Shown piece after piece: positions 1 through 12,399 of a stretch of DNA of 64,000 nt. Source of the DNA: Linum tenue (taxonomy: Eukaryota; Streptophyta; Magnoliopsida; Malpighiales; Linaceae); contig CAMGYJ010000002.1 of assembly GCA_946122785.1 (NCBI GenBank), positions 40,202,495 through 40,266,494 of the forward strand. The letters run 5' to 3'. The position numbers and the translations under genes are program-made. The notes beneath the pieces are model-generated. The model had not been told where the DNA came from. It made no database searches and saw nothing but the letters and a program-made list of their open reading frames with translations. How positions within the stretch are numbered: the first letter of the stretch is position 1; the number at the start of each line of letters is the position of its first letter.

Positions 1-1
1 A

Positions 2-61
2 ACAGCACCACCTGGTGCAAATCGATATTCTTCAGCTGGCGGCCAGGGCACCAGTCATTGA
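2..61 (+). CDS. possible C-terminal end of an upstream gene (partial)
   Basis: The first 60 bases read open in frame 2 for 19 residues (Thr-Ala-Pro-Pro-Gly-Ala start, then Ser/Gly-rich, ending Gly-Thr-Ser-His) and stop at TGA 59-61. The Pro/Gly/Ser-rich composition suits a disordered protein C-terminus, and the following 400 bases are T-rich like a 3' UTR. There is too little sequence to name the protein, and frame 1 is also open for 47 codons, so this is only a suggestion. Confidence 0.3.
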   Translation, partial: TAPPGANRYSSAGGQGTSH

Positions 62-1500
62 ACGTACCAATGGTATATGCTTGCATATCTGTCAATAGTA
101 TATATAGCTCAGAAAAGTTGCTGATGCTAATTTCCTGAACTGGCATGCCTTTGTTTTATCCAGCACTGCGAGGGTTTAGCGTGAACAGTGTTGTGCGCCC
201 ATTTGAGATCCCAGAAGCTCGATGGCAATAGTCTAGTTGTGTTTTTTTTGCTGGTAATTTGTTTGGCAGTGCATGTATTATTCTATTTGTTTGATTAGCG
301 GATGTATTAATTTAGCGAGTATTCTCTCGAGTTAAATCGCTGCTGTAATATGGTTTTCAAGTTGTGAGCAATGTTGTCTGATTCGTTTTTCCATGTGCCC
401 TTGTTGGGTGGTGTTTTTTTGGCTTCTAGGAAGAATGGTCAACAACATACGTGTGGTTGATAACAAACTATAAGAGGACACTTTTTAAATTGTCTGTATA
501 TATATTATTAGCGGCAATGGTTTGTATTGCAGCTTCAAAAGGATTGGTTGCGTATGGCATATATTGCCATCATGTTAAGTGATAATGTCGTATGAAGGTT
601 TGGAAGGCTGGCTGATTATCTTACAATCACCAATTATGATAGACTGCCTGGGAAACTTTCAGAACAAAAATGTGGTGTTTGTTTGAAGGTCCTTGCCAGA
701 TCCGGGCTCCTTTGCCTTTGCATAGTGCAACACCGATAATCTTATGATTTCCTCGGAGGAGTGTTACTGTCATGATTCAGTTTGCAGAGTTGAATTGTGA
801 CTAGAATGTTGTTATTGCTTATTTGCTCATAACTTATGCAGTTATGCATAGAAAATATTCACGTTGCGGATTATCCTGCGAACCGCAGTTTTGGTCTTTA
901 CTTGATTGATTGCGACGACTAGAAACCTGAGTACTGGAACGTATTTGCAGCCTGTGAAAGTCATTTTATCATTCGGTAGAGAGATTAGGGTGACGCTTGA
1001 AGCTTCTTGTTTGTTTGTCACAACGAGAAAAACCACAAGATGCAAAAAGGAGGGGAAGGGCGCCGCAGCACATGACACCACCGACACAGTGCTACATTGG
1101 AGAGATGCGGTGCGGGGGAGATGGATATGCTGTCTTTGTGCAGCCTAACTCACATGATGTTTTGCCTAATTTGTCACGCTAATTTCATCTGACTGCCCCT
1201 GGTCTGTAAATTATTCACAGCTATACCTCATACCTAATATGAAACAAGGAGATACAATGTATTGGCTTGGTTCTTCTTTCCCTTGAATAATCTTTTTTTT
1301 ACCGCGAGAAAAGGACGGAGAAATTATATTGAAAAAATTGGGAATGGTTTAGGGATTGGGAATTGTCATTCATTTGAGAGGATTGACATTTCCTTTGTTT
1401 TAGTTGAACGCTCCCTTTTCTTTCACTTCTTTCGTCGCCGTAACCTCACCGTCTGGAGAGAGCAGCCCAGCAACTCACGCAACCTAGGCTAACGCCGTCT
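62..1500. other. intergenic, probable 3' UTR of upstream gene then spacer
   Basis: T-rich sequence with no conserved ORF. The short ORFs of 60-80 codons here have no recognisable domain. It probably holds the 3' UTR of the gene ending at 61 and the distal promoter of the transporter gene. I see no repeat or RNA gene in it. Confidence 0.4.
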
Positions 1501-2025
1501 ACCCCGCAACAGCACAACCCCAATTGCCTCTGCCTCCTCCTCTCTCTCCCACCTTCCAGATCCTGTCAAGCTTTTCTCTTTCTTTGTCGTCTTTCCTTTT
1601 CCTGACGACTCCAGCTTGCCTAGTTGCCTTCCTTCCCTGGCCCAAACCCTCTTTAAACAAATACGAAATTATTTTCTTTTCCTATATTTTGGAATTCAAT
1701 TCAGTTCAGTTCAATTGAACTCCACACCCCTCGATTAGTCCATCAAAGCAAAGGCACTTTGCTTGTTACCGCTGCCATTTTAAATTCCAAATCCCACCCT
1801 CATCTGCCTGCTTGCCACTTCCCTACTCCCTCCAACGGACCTAAATTGTCTGTTTCCCCAGGCCGGGCTTGGTTCTCTCCCGCATCGCATCTTCCGGCCA
1901 AGGGTTGGAGAGTTTTTTCTGCTAATTCTAGGGGCTGGGTGGAGAGGTAGATCTGTTAGCGGTTCTACCCTCTTCAGGTTTCGGCGGATCCTAGGTGGGA
2001 ATTCTCAGCCTTGCGGCGGGGTGCG
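1501..2025 (+). promoter_or_regulatory. proximal promoter and 5' UTR of the URGT gene
   Basis: CT-rich stretches (about 1525-1625), typical of plant core promoters and leaders, precede the ATG at 2026. No single TATA box is compelling; AT-rich candidates lie near 1650-1690. A short upstream reading frame starting at 1759 ends at 1950. The transcription start cannot be placed from sequence alone. Confidence 0.4.
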
Positions 2026-4049
2026 ATGGAGGCCGACGGCAAGAGATCCGCAGTTTCCGATGTCGGAGCGTGGGCCATGAACGTCATCAGCTCCGTCGGC
2101 ATCATCATGGCCAACAAGCAGCTTATGTCAGCCGGCGGCTATGGCTTCGCCTTCGGTCGGTTCCCCATCACACTTCTATTTTTTCCACCCCTTCTTCTTC
2201 TTCTTCTTCTAGTGGAAAGTTTTGATTCATCTACCAGATCTCCATAATCGGCCATTGATCTGTTACCGCTCTGAATCTCTTTTCTTCTTCTTTGAATTCA
2301 GCGACCACCTTGACCGGTTTCCACTTCGCGGTCACGGCACTGGTAGGCCTGGTCTCCAATGCCACTGGGTTGTCCGCATCCAAGCATGTCCCCATGTGGG
2401 AGCTCCTCTGGTTCTCCATCGTTGCGAATATGTCCATCACTGGCATGAACCTGAGTCTCATGCTCAACTCTGTCGGCTTCTACCAAGTAAGTATGCTTTT
2501 CTTTCTTGCTTGCTTTTGATTCCCCCCCGATTGCCTGCCACTTCCTGATATAACCCACTTGGCAGATTTCTAAACTCAGCATGATCCCAGTGGTCTGCGT
2601 CATGGAGTGGATCCTTCACAGTAAGCAGTACTCCAAAGAAGTCAAGCTATCCGTTATGGTTGTTGTGGTGGGCGTTGGTGTTTGCACAGTCACTGATGTC
2701 AAAGTTAATGCCAAAGGTTTTCTCAGTGCTTGTGTCGCTGTGCTCTGCACATCCTTGCAGCAAATTGTGAGTATTTCCTTTCACCTTCCGTTTCTCTCTT
2801 GCCTTGGACTTCCTATCTGTACAACTGTTTTTCTGCCTGCCAAACTGCCGATCATTATCATACAACTGTTTTTTTCTGTATCAAACGGATCAAGTACTGA
2901 TCTTTTACTCCTGGAATGGATAATTCAGCTCATACATGGGTATAGACCCCAACTTGTAACATTTAGTCCCTTGTTTTGGAATCCTCAAAATGATCACTTG
3001 GTCTGTTGACGCATATTTTCTTCCTTGTTTTCATTGGAAAGCAAGGCCTGAAGCTATTAGTTCCTATGTAGTCTGGCTCGCGAAATTCGTTATCATGTCG
3101 TCCACCAGGTATGAATGAAATTAGTGTTGATTAGGTTACTGACTTTCAGCAAAAGATCACGCCATGCCTAACATTATAAATACTGATGTCCTTTTCGAGT
3201 AGCAACTACTTGCTAGCTAACAATATGACTGTGAAGAGGAACAATCAATTACTGGAAACATTCTAAACCTGAACTTAACAATGCAATGCTGATGCATGGT
3301 TATTTGGACTGTAAATATTATTATTAATAGATAAAGTACTTGTCTAGTCTGGATTTGTAAGGCGAATGTTTGGTTTTCGAACTGTATATTTGACAACGTT
3401 TTCACTTGTGCGACAGACCATAGGTTCCTTTCAAAAGAAGTACTCTATTGGATCATTTGAGCTGCTGAGCCGGACAGCTCCTATTCAAGCCGTCTCCCTT
3501 CTTGTCTTCGGACCTTTTATCGACTATTTCCTTAATGGCAAGTTTATATTCAACTACCAGATGTCGTCTGGAGCCATTGTAAGAACCGTTTCTCCTGCCT
3601 TAATTATGTAGCGTACGCTAAATCTGTGTATTAGTCTTGCAGCAACTAAGATTATCTGATCAAAGTAACATATATATGTCTGACTTGTGCAGGTCTTCAT
3701 ACTTCTATCTTGCTCGCTGGCGGTGTTCTGCAACATCAGCCAGTATCTCTGCATTGGTAGATTCTCTGCAGTTTCATTTCAGGTTTTAGGTCACATGAAA
3801 ACAGTGTGTGTCCTCACATTGGGGTGGCTGCTCTTTGACTCCGAGTTGACTTTCAAGAACATAGCTGGGATGTTAATTGCAGTCCTTGGTATGGTGGTCT
3901 ATAGTTGGGCAGTGGAGGCCGAAAAGAGTTCCGGCAGCAAGATACAGCACGCCAAGAACAGTCTTACCGAGGAGGAGATCAAACTTTTGAAGGAAGGAGT
4001 GGAAAGCACATTGATCAAGGACGTAGAACTTGGCGAGTCCAAAGGGTAG
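2026..4049 (+). CDS. URGT: UDP-rhamnose/UDP-galactose transporter (URGT family, NST-KT), five exons
   Basis: Golgi antiporter that brings UDP-rhamnose/UDP-galactose into the lumen for pectin and other wall glycan synthesis (family knowledge). Exons by GT-AG sites and unbroken phase: 2026-2155, 2302-2486, 2566-2766, 3417-3578 and 3693-4049, giving 344 residues, the usual family length. The protein begins [20 protein letters not shown], keeps the family blocks [14 protein letters not shown] and [10 protein letters not shown], and has the GHMKT motif (about residues 259-263) that characterises the KT group. Hydrophobic segments throughout fit about ten membrane spans. The C-terminus is an acidic, cytosol-type tail ([13 protein letters not shown]). 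The start at 2026 is preferred over an in-frame TTG at 2011. All splice sites and the frame are intact, so the gene looks functional. The exact paralogue (URGT1-6) cannot be assigned. Confidence 0.95.
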
Positions 4050-5007
4050 CTCGTAAATAGGGGAAACCAAATTGATTAGCGTTTCGCTGTGATCAGCTGA
4101 GACTTGCTCGCTGAAAATCTCAGAAGAAATCATGGTTTGTTTATTTCAAACGATTTGTTCTTTTATTGAGTTGCTTTCCTCTAGTTTTCATTTAAATTAT
4201 ATAGTTGTAATTGCACCGTGCAAAGTGGATAGACCCTGCTACGAGAAGCTGGATAAAGAGAAATGTGAACTTATATTGTTCAGAAGAGATCTAGACAATC
4301 ACCTCTAGTTTCTTGTGCTCTTTCCTCTTTCATTGCTTGCTTCCATGGCTGGGGATGGTAACCAGTCTGTTCTACTCCAATTCCTTGTAGAAGTTCCTTC
4401 GGTCCTTCACATGAAGGTTAAGGAAAGATTGGAGTCGGAGATCCCTAGACAAGCTCTGCTTCGATAGCCTGAATCACAGCATACATTTCTCATGCTTACA
4501 TGAGATAAAATTGGTCTACAGTGATGTACAAAGTTAATGGCAGGTGGAGATATATGAAGTTCAGAAGATTATAAAGATGACTGAAAAGGCTTGTTCGGAT
4601 TTCTCTGGAGTAGTGAAGCAGCGGAACAAGGCAAAAGTTAGTTGGCAGTGGATTGCTCATAGCTCTGCCTAGAGGGGAAGGAGAGCTAGGAGCTTGAAGA
4701 TGGCTTGTCTCACACGCCATCTTTGGGCGTTTCTCTCTGGTTCTTCTTCCCGGTTTTCGTTGGTTGAAGACGACGGTGTTGTAATGAGAACAAAACAAGG
4801 GCGCACTCAGGTACTTTGGCGAATAGCTTATATCTAGAGTAACTTCGTGGCTCCGACTAGGGGAAAAGGGTGCGGTCCGGGCAGGATCAGAGCATATATA
4901 CTGTCTGCAGTTTAGAACGAGAAGGTAGAACATATATCATGGATTAGATCATATATTAATACATATATCATGGATTAGATCAGGTCTATACGGTGCAATC
5001 CAATATG
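4050..5007. other. 3' UTR of URGT, then intergenic
   Basis: AT-rich sequence to about 4220 is the likely 3' UTR and polyadenylation region of the transporter gene. Beyond it a 145-codon reverse ORF (4496-4933) has no recognisable domain. A 23-base direct repeat containing catggattagatca occurs at about 4934 and 4963. Confidence 0.45.
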
Positions 5008-5015
5008 ATTTGGAC

Positions 5016-5579
5016 TAGGGATGTCAATCCAACCCGTAATCATGGGTACTCTATTCAACCGTAACCGGTCAACGAGGGTAATTACCCGCTTTGACGGGTT
5101 AAGGGGCGGGTACGGTTAATACCCGGTTTCAAAATAAAGGGTAAGGTACGGGTATGGTAATCGATAATACCCACCCCGCTAACCAAATGGTCAATTTCTC
5201 TTGAGAAATTTAGTTTAGCTACCATTATTCATGATGAAGATGTAGACGATTATTATGTTTGTGTGGATTGTAGAAGCAAGAACAATTATTATGTTTTTTG
5301 TTGTTTTTATTTTGTGGATTGTTGAAGCTAGAACAATTAGAAGTATTGAGAATTTTTAATGGACAACAATATGTATGTGCATATATGTGTATAAGTTCAT
5401 AGCTTAGGATTCGTACACATGGTTACCCGAATACCCGTGGTTACCCGGTGGGTAGGGTATGGTTATATAATTTTCATACCCAGTGGTTATTTGGTCGGGT
5501 ATTTTAGAAGGCTCTACCCGGCGGGTTAGGAGTTGGTATAGGGTAAACCCGCACCCGACCCTACCCATTTCCATCCCTA
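5016..5579. mobile_element. non-autonomous hAT element, 564 bp, perfect 8-bp TSD
   Basis: The ends are TAGGGATGTCAAT and the inverse of ATTTCCATCCCTA, a YAGGGNTG-type hAT terminus. The element is bracketed by a perfect 8-bp duplication ATTTGGAC at 5008-5015 and 5580-5587. The interior has no ORF but is full of ACCCG/CGGGT motifs near both ends, likely subterminal transposase-binding repeats. 8-bp duplications are the hallmark of the hAT superfamily. Confidence 0.92.
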
Positions 5580-5640
5580 ATTTGGACCAGATAGATCATG
5601 TTCAACAAAACTTCACTCTTCTGACTCCCTCCAATTTTCT

Positions 5641-5847
5641 CCGGTATTCGTAAAAATAAAAAGGTCAGTGATCAACATCCTAGTGAAGAAGAAGATTAAT
5701 AACCATAATTAACCCACCAAAAAATAAGAAGGGATAAGTCCGGTAAGTCCGGTATTCGTAAAAATAAAAAGTTCAGTGATTAATATCCTAATGAAAAACA
5801 AGATTAATAACCATAATTAACCCACCAAAAAAAAAGAAGGGATAAGT
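5641..5847. repeat. two-copy tandem duplication, 108-bp unit
   Basis: A unit beginning ccggtattcgtaaaaataaa at 5641 is repeated at 5749, with about ten substitutions and a small length difference in the A-run. Non-coding and AT-rich. Confidence 0.8.
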
Positions 5848-6690
5848 GGACTGGTTTATTTATTTATTAATCCTACTCTAATCTCCACTACTCTATCTAG
5901 TATCCACTAAAAATAGAATATTTTTTTATGGTAAAAAATAGAATATTTAATAAATAGCTTCGTCTCCCTCTTCTTCTTTGTGCTACCGCTTCTCTTTCTC
6001 TCCTGGTGGTCCAGAAGGTTCTTGCTCTCATTCTCCACTGTGACAAAGTCAATGTCGTTTTGAATCACTAAGTTGGCCACTTCGCTCGTCAGAATTTCCT
6101 TATCTCATGAACATAAATAATTTTTGTTATGCATTTCAATATTATCGACTCTGTAGTCTAGACATGGCCAGTAGAGATGATTTTTCCATATTTTCCTGAT
6201 CTTGTGTAGTTATTTCATTAGGTGATAACACAAAAGGGATCACTTAAGTAGTTTGTTGGTTTTGAGTTAGATGAAGAATCAATAGATTTGTCGTGCTTGT
6301 ACGGAAATCTATAATAGGAAGATTAGACTTTTGCTCGCCATGATCGGATTGATCAGGCTCGCAGTTTGTTCTTCCAAATGCGGAAATGGAGGTTTGGTGA
6401 TGTTTTGGTTTAGATTAGTGGGTAGTGCGTCACGATCTGTCATGATTAATTGCAGTTTCTCGCTGTCTAGACTGCTTAACCACACACTAAAAGATGAGAC
6501 CACAAACCAGACTAGACCATGATTATGGTCTTACGGTCCGGACCAAACCGTGCGGTCTGGTCTAAATCGTGATTTTTTTTTATATGATTTGCTCTGGATT
6601 CGTGACTCGCACGAAACTACATCACACTTAAACCCCAATTAGAGCCCAAGTTTTTAAACTCTAATCGGGTGCAGTATAAGGCAAGTATTT
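5848..6690. other. intergenic, AT-rich, no gene recognised
   Basis: No conserved ORF. A cluster of GGTCCGGACC-like words near 6530-6560 and a terminal-looking CCATCTATCCCTAC at about 6710 suggest a decayed hAT-type element, but I could not find a matching left end or target duplication. Confidence 0.35.
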
Positions 6691-6739
6691 AGATATCGAC
6701 CCGGGCCGGTCCATCTATCCCTACTTCCATTGTTCAAAT

Positions 6740-8156
6740 AATTATCTAGCAACTAAACTTTGGTTTACAAGGTTTGCTAATTGAAATGAAAGAAAGCAAA
6801 GGTAATTTAGTTTGAAAACTCTTTTGTGGGAAAGTCACTCGGGTTTCGCTTCCCCCTAACCGCTACCATGCTATGTGGATTGGTCGATTGCCTTGGGCAC
6901 GTTAATCGTGAATGCAGAGGAAAGCGTATGTGGTCGGAGACCACAGTCTCAATTGCTAAACCGAGGTGAGGATGAAAGGCCGTGTCACTCGACCCTCTCG
7001 GTTTAGACAATCGGTAATCGGCTTACTTCCTCACTCAACTTGAAGGTCAGACAATTTAACCACGATTAATCGACTTGTTTAATTAAATATTGAGGGTTGC
7101 CCTAACTCAACCTAGTTTAGGTGGCTTAGAAAACGGAAGGAAAACCAACTCGATTGAGTCTCCCTTGAAAGGGGGATTTTCCTCTCTAAACTAGGATAAG
7201 GTGGCAAATTAGATTACTGGCACCTAAATGCACAAACTTAGTGGGTGATAAGCAGAATTATGCACAATCCCTAGGATGCTAAGCACAAAACATGCACAAC
7301 CCCTAAGTTGCTAAGCACAAGCATGCATAATCATGGTGAAAAATGCCTCAAACATTGAATTGAACAATACCCAATATCAATCATTCAAACCACATACAAG
7401 AAAACTACATGGTAGAGTTAGGGTTTCACTACACCCAAGTGAAAGGAGGTCTACTCCATGATAGAAGTGGGAAGAACAAAAGGGAAAAAGGTGGAAACCA
7501 TCTTTTGGGGATGCCTCCTCTCTTCTTGACCCTTGAGCTGAGATCTCCTTGGGAAAATCTTCCCAAAATCTGCCTTGAAGCCAAACCCTAACCTTCTTCT
7601 TCCCTTTGGTTCTGTTTCTCTCACTAGAATGCTGAAGAAGGTGTTTCTCTCACAAAAGTGGGCTCTCCCTCTCTCCTCCTTGCAACTCAGCTTTGAAACC
7701 CGAGAAGAGCTGAGTTCACGGCATGAGTTCACGGCCGTGAACCATTAAACGCGTCCGTGAACTCAGTGCAAACGCTAAATCGCTCCGCATCGCTCACGTC
7801 AGTTCACGGGCAACTGCTTGTGTTCACGGTCTTAGTGACCGTGAACTCACCTTGCGTCAATAACCTTCACATTGGCTTTGGACGCCTCACGATTCACGGT
7901 CAAGTCTCCTTCTTCACGGTCTTGCATGACCTTGAACTCCTTCAGTTAACCGTGAACAAGCGCTTTTTCACCTCTTCTCTCGGTTTTTTTATTCTTTTCG
8001 CCAATCTTTTGACTCCAAGGCTGGTTTCACCTGTTAAATCCTGGAACACACTCAACACACGAAAAACCTAGCGTAAAACCGACCTTTAAGGAGCGAATTT
8101 GGCACAAACATCTAAGTAAAACGGTGGCAAAACATGTACAACTAGGCCCGAATCAA
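6740..8156 (-). repeat. decayed LTR, same family as the solo LTR at 17185-18605, reverse orientation
   Basis: Read on the minus strand this follows the 17185-18605 LTR in order. Its start (GGCAAAACATGTACAACTAG, about 8125-8145 on +) matches that LTR's start. AACCTAGCGTAAAACCGACC (about 8068) matches a block 90 bases in. The middle of both carries a cluster of CACGG/CCGTG words. AAGTCACTCGGGTTTCGC (about 6831) matches a block near that LTR's end. Boundaries are approximate. The paired LTR and any internal region are missing. Confidence 0.6.
7711..7960. repeat. GTTCACGG palindromic motif cluster in LTR relic
   Basis: About ten copies of TTCACGG or its complement, including a perfect 16-base palindrome GTTCACGGCCGTGAAC at 7727-7742. 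Confidence 0.75.
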
Positions 8157-8403
8157 TTCGCAACACAAGCTCCAACCATGATGCAGTGAATCTCCAACTT
8201 CACTATCATGTTGGCTCTATAGCCTTGATGGCTTTGGTTTACAATGGTGCGGAGTGGTTCATCAACCCAAGCAAGTGCAAAATCTTGGTTAGCTACAAGG
8301 TTGGCTCGGGCACGAACTGTGTGTGCGAACAACATCGTTTCCAACTTAACAAAGCAGTAGTGAATATGTGAGGTCATACGGTGGAAGGTAGAGAATGTGG
8401 GCA

Positions 8404-9260
8404 ATAAAAAGGCTTAGGGGTTATTCCGATGATCACAAATTAACCAAATACACCCAATTTAACATAATGCGTTAGGAGTAATAACGGTGGCTACTAAAAT
8501 TTACACCCTTCATTATCTCTATTTCATCTTAATTTTAATTTGACAGTGAAGATTGTGACGCGTTAGGAGTAATCACGGTGGCTACTAAAAAGTACTAAAA
8601 TCTACACCCTTCATAATCAAGGCTGTGGTGGACGGTTGTGGTTGGAAAAAGTGGGATGAATAAAAATTATAGATCTGATTTTTTCCTGCATTGGTAGTGA
8701 TTTTTTCGTAGTGGTAGTGTTTTTTTTCGCATTGGTATTGTTTTTCGCATTAGTATTGATTATCATGTAAGCGTATTGCCTTTTTGTGAAATGGTGGTGT
8801 TTTTTTTTCTGTAGTGGTAGTGTTTTTCGCATTGGTATTTTTTTTTTGCATTGGTATTGATTATCATGTAATGGTATTGATTTGCATGTATTGATATTGA
8901 TTAAATCTGCAATGGTATTGGTGTTTTGTGAAATGGTAGTGTTTTATTTCTCGAATGGTATTGGTGTTTTGTGCATTGATAGTGTTTTTTAATGGATTGG
9001 TATTGTTTTTTTTGTTGCAGCGGTATTCGCTCGGCTGAACGAAAAAAAGGAAAAGATTAAGAAAAAGAAGGAAGAGAGATCTGACTGTAGATTGTGGAAA
9101 TGAGAGAAAGATAGAGAAAATTGTAATTAATATATTTTTGTAACTTCCTAAAATATAATTTGTTAAAAACGGCAATTAATAATTTTTTGTCATACCCAAT
9201 TTGCCCTTAGTAACCACGGTGATTACTATTTTACAGTAATCACCGTAACCTGTCCCCAAC
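8404..9260. repeat. repeat-rich AT block with degenerate ~30-base T-rich repeats and a terminal hairpin
   Basis: The block opens with two related segments (GCGTTAGGAGTAATAACGGTG at about 8469 and a sister copy at about 8560). It runs through 8680-9015 in degenerate repeats of GGTATTGATTTGCATG type and ends in a perfect 12-base inverted repeat, ACGGTGATTACT, at 9216-9227 and 9235-9246 with a 7-base loop. No ORF is credible. It looks like a small MITE-like element, but I could not define both ends. Confidence 0.5.
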
Positions 9261-9439
9261 CAAATGGGCTTAAGGTCGAGCAAAAGCTAGCTTACAATAA
9301 TTAACCAAATAAATCACAAATTTAGGCTCATCTTTGGATGAATGAGAGGGCTCAAGATAGGGTGCATAACCCTTGATGTGCATAATTATGAGTAACCAAA
9401 TCCGGACCCTTCTTTTTAGTGGCTACAGATCTAAGAGTT

Positions 9440-9930
9440 GTAAATTAAAGACATTTTATTTCCCTTTCTTTTCTTAATCGAATCATATCTTCTTCATTCT
9501 AACTCGGATTTCATTTTTTTTTTACAAATGGAACGAGTTCATTGTGCTCTACAAAATTATATCCATTTTAAATATTCTTTGAGAAAAAAAATTCATACCT
9601 CTCGTTACCAGCTCCACACCATATGGTATCTCCTTCGTTTTTTAGTCGTTTTCTAAAAATTTTGCACAAAAGGAACGATTTAATCATGATTTATTGGATT
9701 TCAAAAATTTATGGGTGAAAAAATTTCATAACTATTGCCAACTCCATACCATATGATATAGACTGGTAATAACTGGCTCAAATTTTTTTGTTTCAAAATA
9801 TATCAAAGTGGATATCATTTTGTAGAGCACAATTAATATGATCTAACTGTGCAAAAAAATAAAAAAATAAATTCCGACTTAAAACGAATGAGAAATCGTC
9901 TGTTAAAGATTAAAGGGGGAGGGATTAAAG
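9440..9930. repeat. fold-back (MITE-like) element with two long imperfect arms
   Basis: The left arm (about 9490-9640) and the complement of the right arm (about 9735-9895) share the same order of words: attctaactcgg / attttaagtcgg types, then ATTGTGCTCTACAAAAT and ATATCCA, then CATATGGTAT. The centre is near 9690. No ORF. Confidence 0.65.
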
Positions 9931-10829
9931 ACTTTCCAAGAGAGAGAAGGGGCGCTGATGTGTCGAATTCTGATTGAGTTATGCATGGGTTTTTTTATCA
10001 CAAGGTTATGCACCTGGTCCGCTCGGGAATGAGAGCAAGCAAAAGGAATCAACACACCATTTATTTATTTCCTTTACTTTGTGACCAAAAGGGACGGACC
10101 CAAGGGGAAGGGTTCCCAAAATTTTATAATAGAGAGCTCTTTCCTCATTTAAACCACACCAAAAGTTCTCATATTCTTTTGGGAAGCTCTCACGTACTCT
10201 TTGTTCTACACATTTGAGAGCTTTCAAGGGAACTTTCTTGTTCTGGTTTCCTTGTGTTTACGAAGAATTCCTGAGCTTTAGCGTGTTGATGAGAGAAAAG
10301 GCTCCCTTTCTCCCACATTGAGAGTAGTTTTCTTAACTCGAGGTATAAAGCCCTAGGCTTCTCAATAAGTCGCCCTGAGGTCCAAACTATATTGATTTTT
10401 GTGCCTCAATAATCCTTCGACATTAAGAGCATCCTACTTGAAACAACAAGCCTCCTCTCCACTTTCTAAATCCTTGTTGGAGGCAGAGAGGTCATATATC
10501 AATCAACCAAAAATCTTGCCTCTAAGCTACTGTCATGATGGACTTAGTCAATAGGTCTTAAAGTCCTCCAAAAGCATTGAATCCTTGTATGGGGTAGGGC
10601 GGAAGTAATTGTCATCCAAGAAAATCTTCAAGGAAGTAGAGTCAATTCCTTCATCATTCACTAGGTTCTCGACCTTAAGGTGTGAGTGAATCTTCACAAT
10701 CTCCAGAATGTCATGTCTAGCAAGTATTGTCTTTGAAGAAGCAAACATACCAAAATCTTCCCAGGAGGAAAATAAAAGCCCTCTATATCTGATATGATCA
10801 TAATTCATGCAGATCTCAAGTTCCAATTA
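9931..10829. other. no gene recognised
   Basis: Unassigned sequence. A 92-codon reverse ORF at 10548-10826 has no domain I can identify. The segment runs directly into the LTR relic that follows. Confidence 0.3.
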
Positions 10830-11590
10830 ATCGTTCAAAGATCGATTCAAGTTGACAAAAACAAAGCTGGAAATTTTCTAAGTGTTGGAACGGTTCTGGG
10901 AACCTCACTTTGGAGGCTTGGTTCTCCCAATTAGTCGACTGAAAATGCAAGGTCAAGGGCTTTTTTTGAAGCTTGGATATTTCTCTACGACTTGAAGCAC
11001 TTGGATCGTGGAAAGGAAGCCAGAAGAGTTGGATTGCAAGCTGTGCAAAAACCTATCTTGCAACTGGAAATCTGCCTGTTTTTGGCTAAGGTAGGAAGAC
11101 AGTTTGAGGAAGCCACTTTGAGCTCAATTTCACGAAGTTTGGAACACGATCAGATGGAGCTTGAAGTTGGAAATGAAACTATGAAACTTTCTAAACCTAG
11201 GGAAGGGATTGGCTAAGTTCGACTCAACCTAGAAGGCTAATTTCCAGGAGCTAGAAGTTGGTACACAGACTGGTTTCCTGGACAGTTACTTGGCCGAGAA
11301 GAATGTGGCTTGGGTTGCAAGTTTCAGCGCTTTACTCATTTTGTTTTCCTTGTTACGTTTGTAGTTTGTTTCAAGCTTCAATTAGGAGCATGTTAGGTCG
11401 TTCTTGGCTATAAATGCCTCTTTCATTGATTGTAAAGCACGTCTAATTTTAATCAAAAGTATACTCCGAGGAGTTCCTCAAGCTTGCGAGCTGAATTGTT
11501 CTTGGTTCTGGCCGAGAATTGCAGACCTAGAGATCGAGCCATTCACCCTCGATCTTGTGGTAAGTTCTACCCTAACTAGCCTCTTCCCCT
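10830..11590 (+). repeat. decayed LTR related to the gag-protease element family
   Basis: It shares the order of features seen in the LTRs at 20633 and 35935: a 'tctaagtgtt' block, then 'cactttgga', a GCTTGGTTCT block, repeated references to gaag/ccagaag, then a late TATA-like GGCTATAAATGCC (about 11407) before 'ttcattgattgtaa'. It is strongly diverged and no partner LTR was found, so it is either a solo LTR or a remnant. Confidence 0.5.
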
Positions 11591-12399
11591 CATGTTGAAG
11601 TTGCTTGTTCGGTTTGCCCCATTCATCAATCCATTCCCTCTGTTTTCTCCCACGAGTTCATCATCACCTCGAATACAACTACCTAGTTGCAAGCTCTGAT
11701 CGTTCGAGTTCCTTCTTGGACTCATCAATATCTTTCTAAAATCCTTGACCATCAGAGATTCGGTCTATAGAAGGCTCGTCCTAAGAGACAAGGCTAGATT
11801 ATAAGATCCACCAGAGGAGATAGAGCAAATCCACTAAAATTTAAAGCAAAATCTTCCTTATGGAGGTAGGATAAATCCCTGGATAACTTAAAAAAATGAT
11901 ACGACTTAGCTCAATGCCCTATGACTCTCATCCTTTTTAATGAAGGTGCTGGTAGGTCAAATCCTTCCCCAATTTTTTGAACTAATATCCGATTTAGGCA
12001 TCTGAGGGTCCTCTGTTCTTTCCAGGTTGAGGTTATTTTAGAGGTTCATGAAAGAGAATTGTGGTATCACGCCTTGTGATCGGAAGGAGTGCTCGTGGTA
12101 AACGCCGAAAATTATTCTAAAAAGGCCTTGAATGGAGGTCCAAAAATAAAAATAAAATTATGTTGTTGATAAGCGACTGAAATTTAGTCTGGCACTTGGC
12201 AACAACAATTTAAAGAACCGACCTATCTGGAGTCTGTCACCACTATCCTAAGGTTCATGGCTTTGGCGAAGGATTCTAAAATGTAGAGGGCTCGCACAAC
12301 AGCATCTATCAGGATCAGGTAGCACTCTCACATGGGATGGTAAACTCCTTCCTCGTTACTCTGTAAAAACTGTATGAGAATCCATTTCGAAGTCCAACT
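11591..12399. other. no gene recognised
   Basis: No conserved ORF, repeat or RNA gene seen. It separates the LTR relic from a LINE fragment. Confidence 0.3.

Noticed and set aside
4496..4933. 145-codon reverse ORF downstream of URGT
   Set aside because: No recognisable domain, no promoter or intron signals, and composition like surrounding non-coding DNA.
6500..6720. Another hAT element around the GGTCCGGACC words
   Set aside because: Only one possible end (…CCATCTATCCCTAC) was seen, with no left terminus or duplication.
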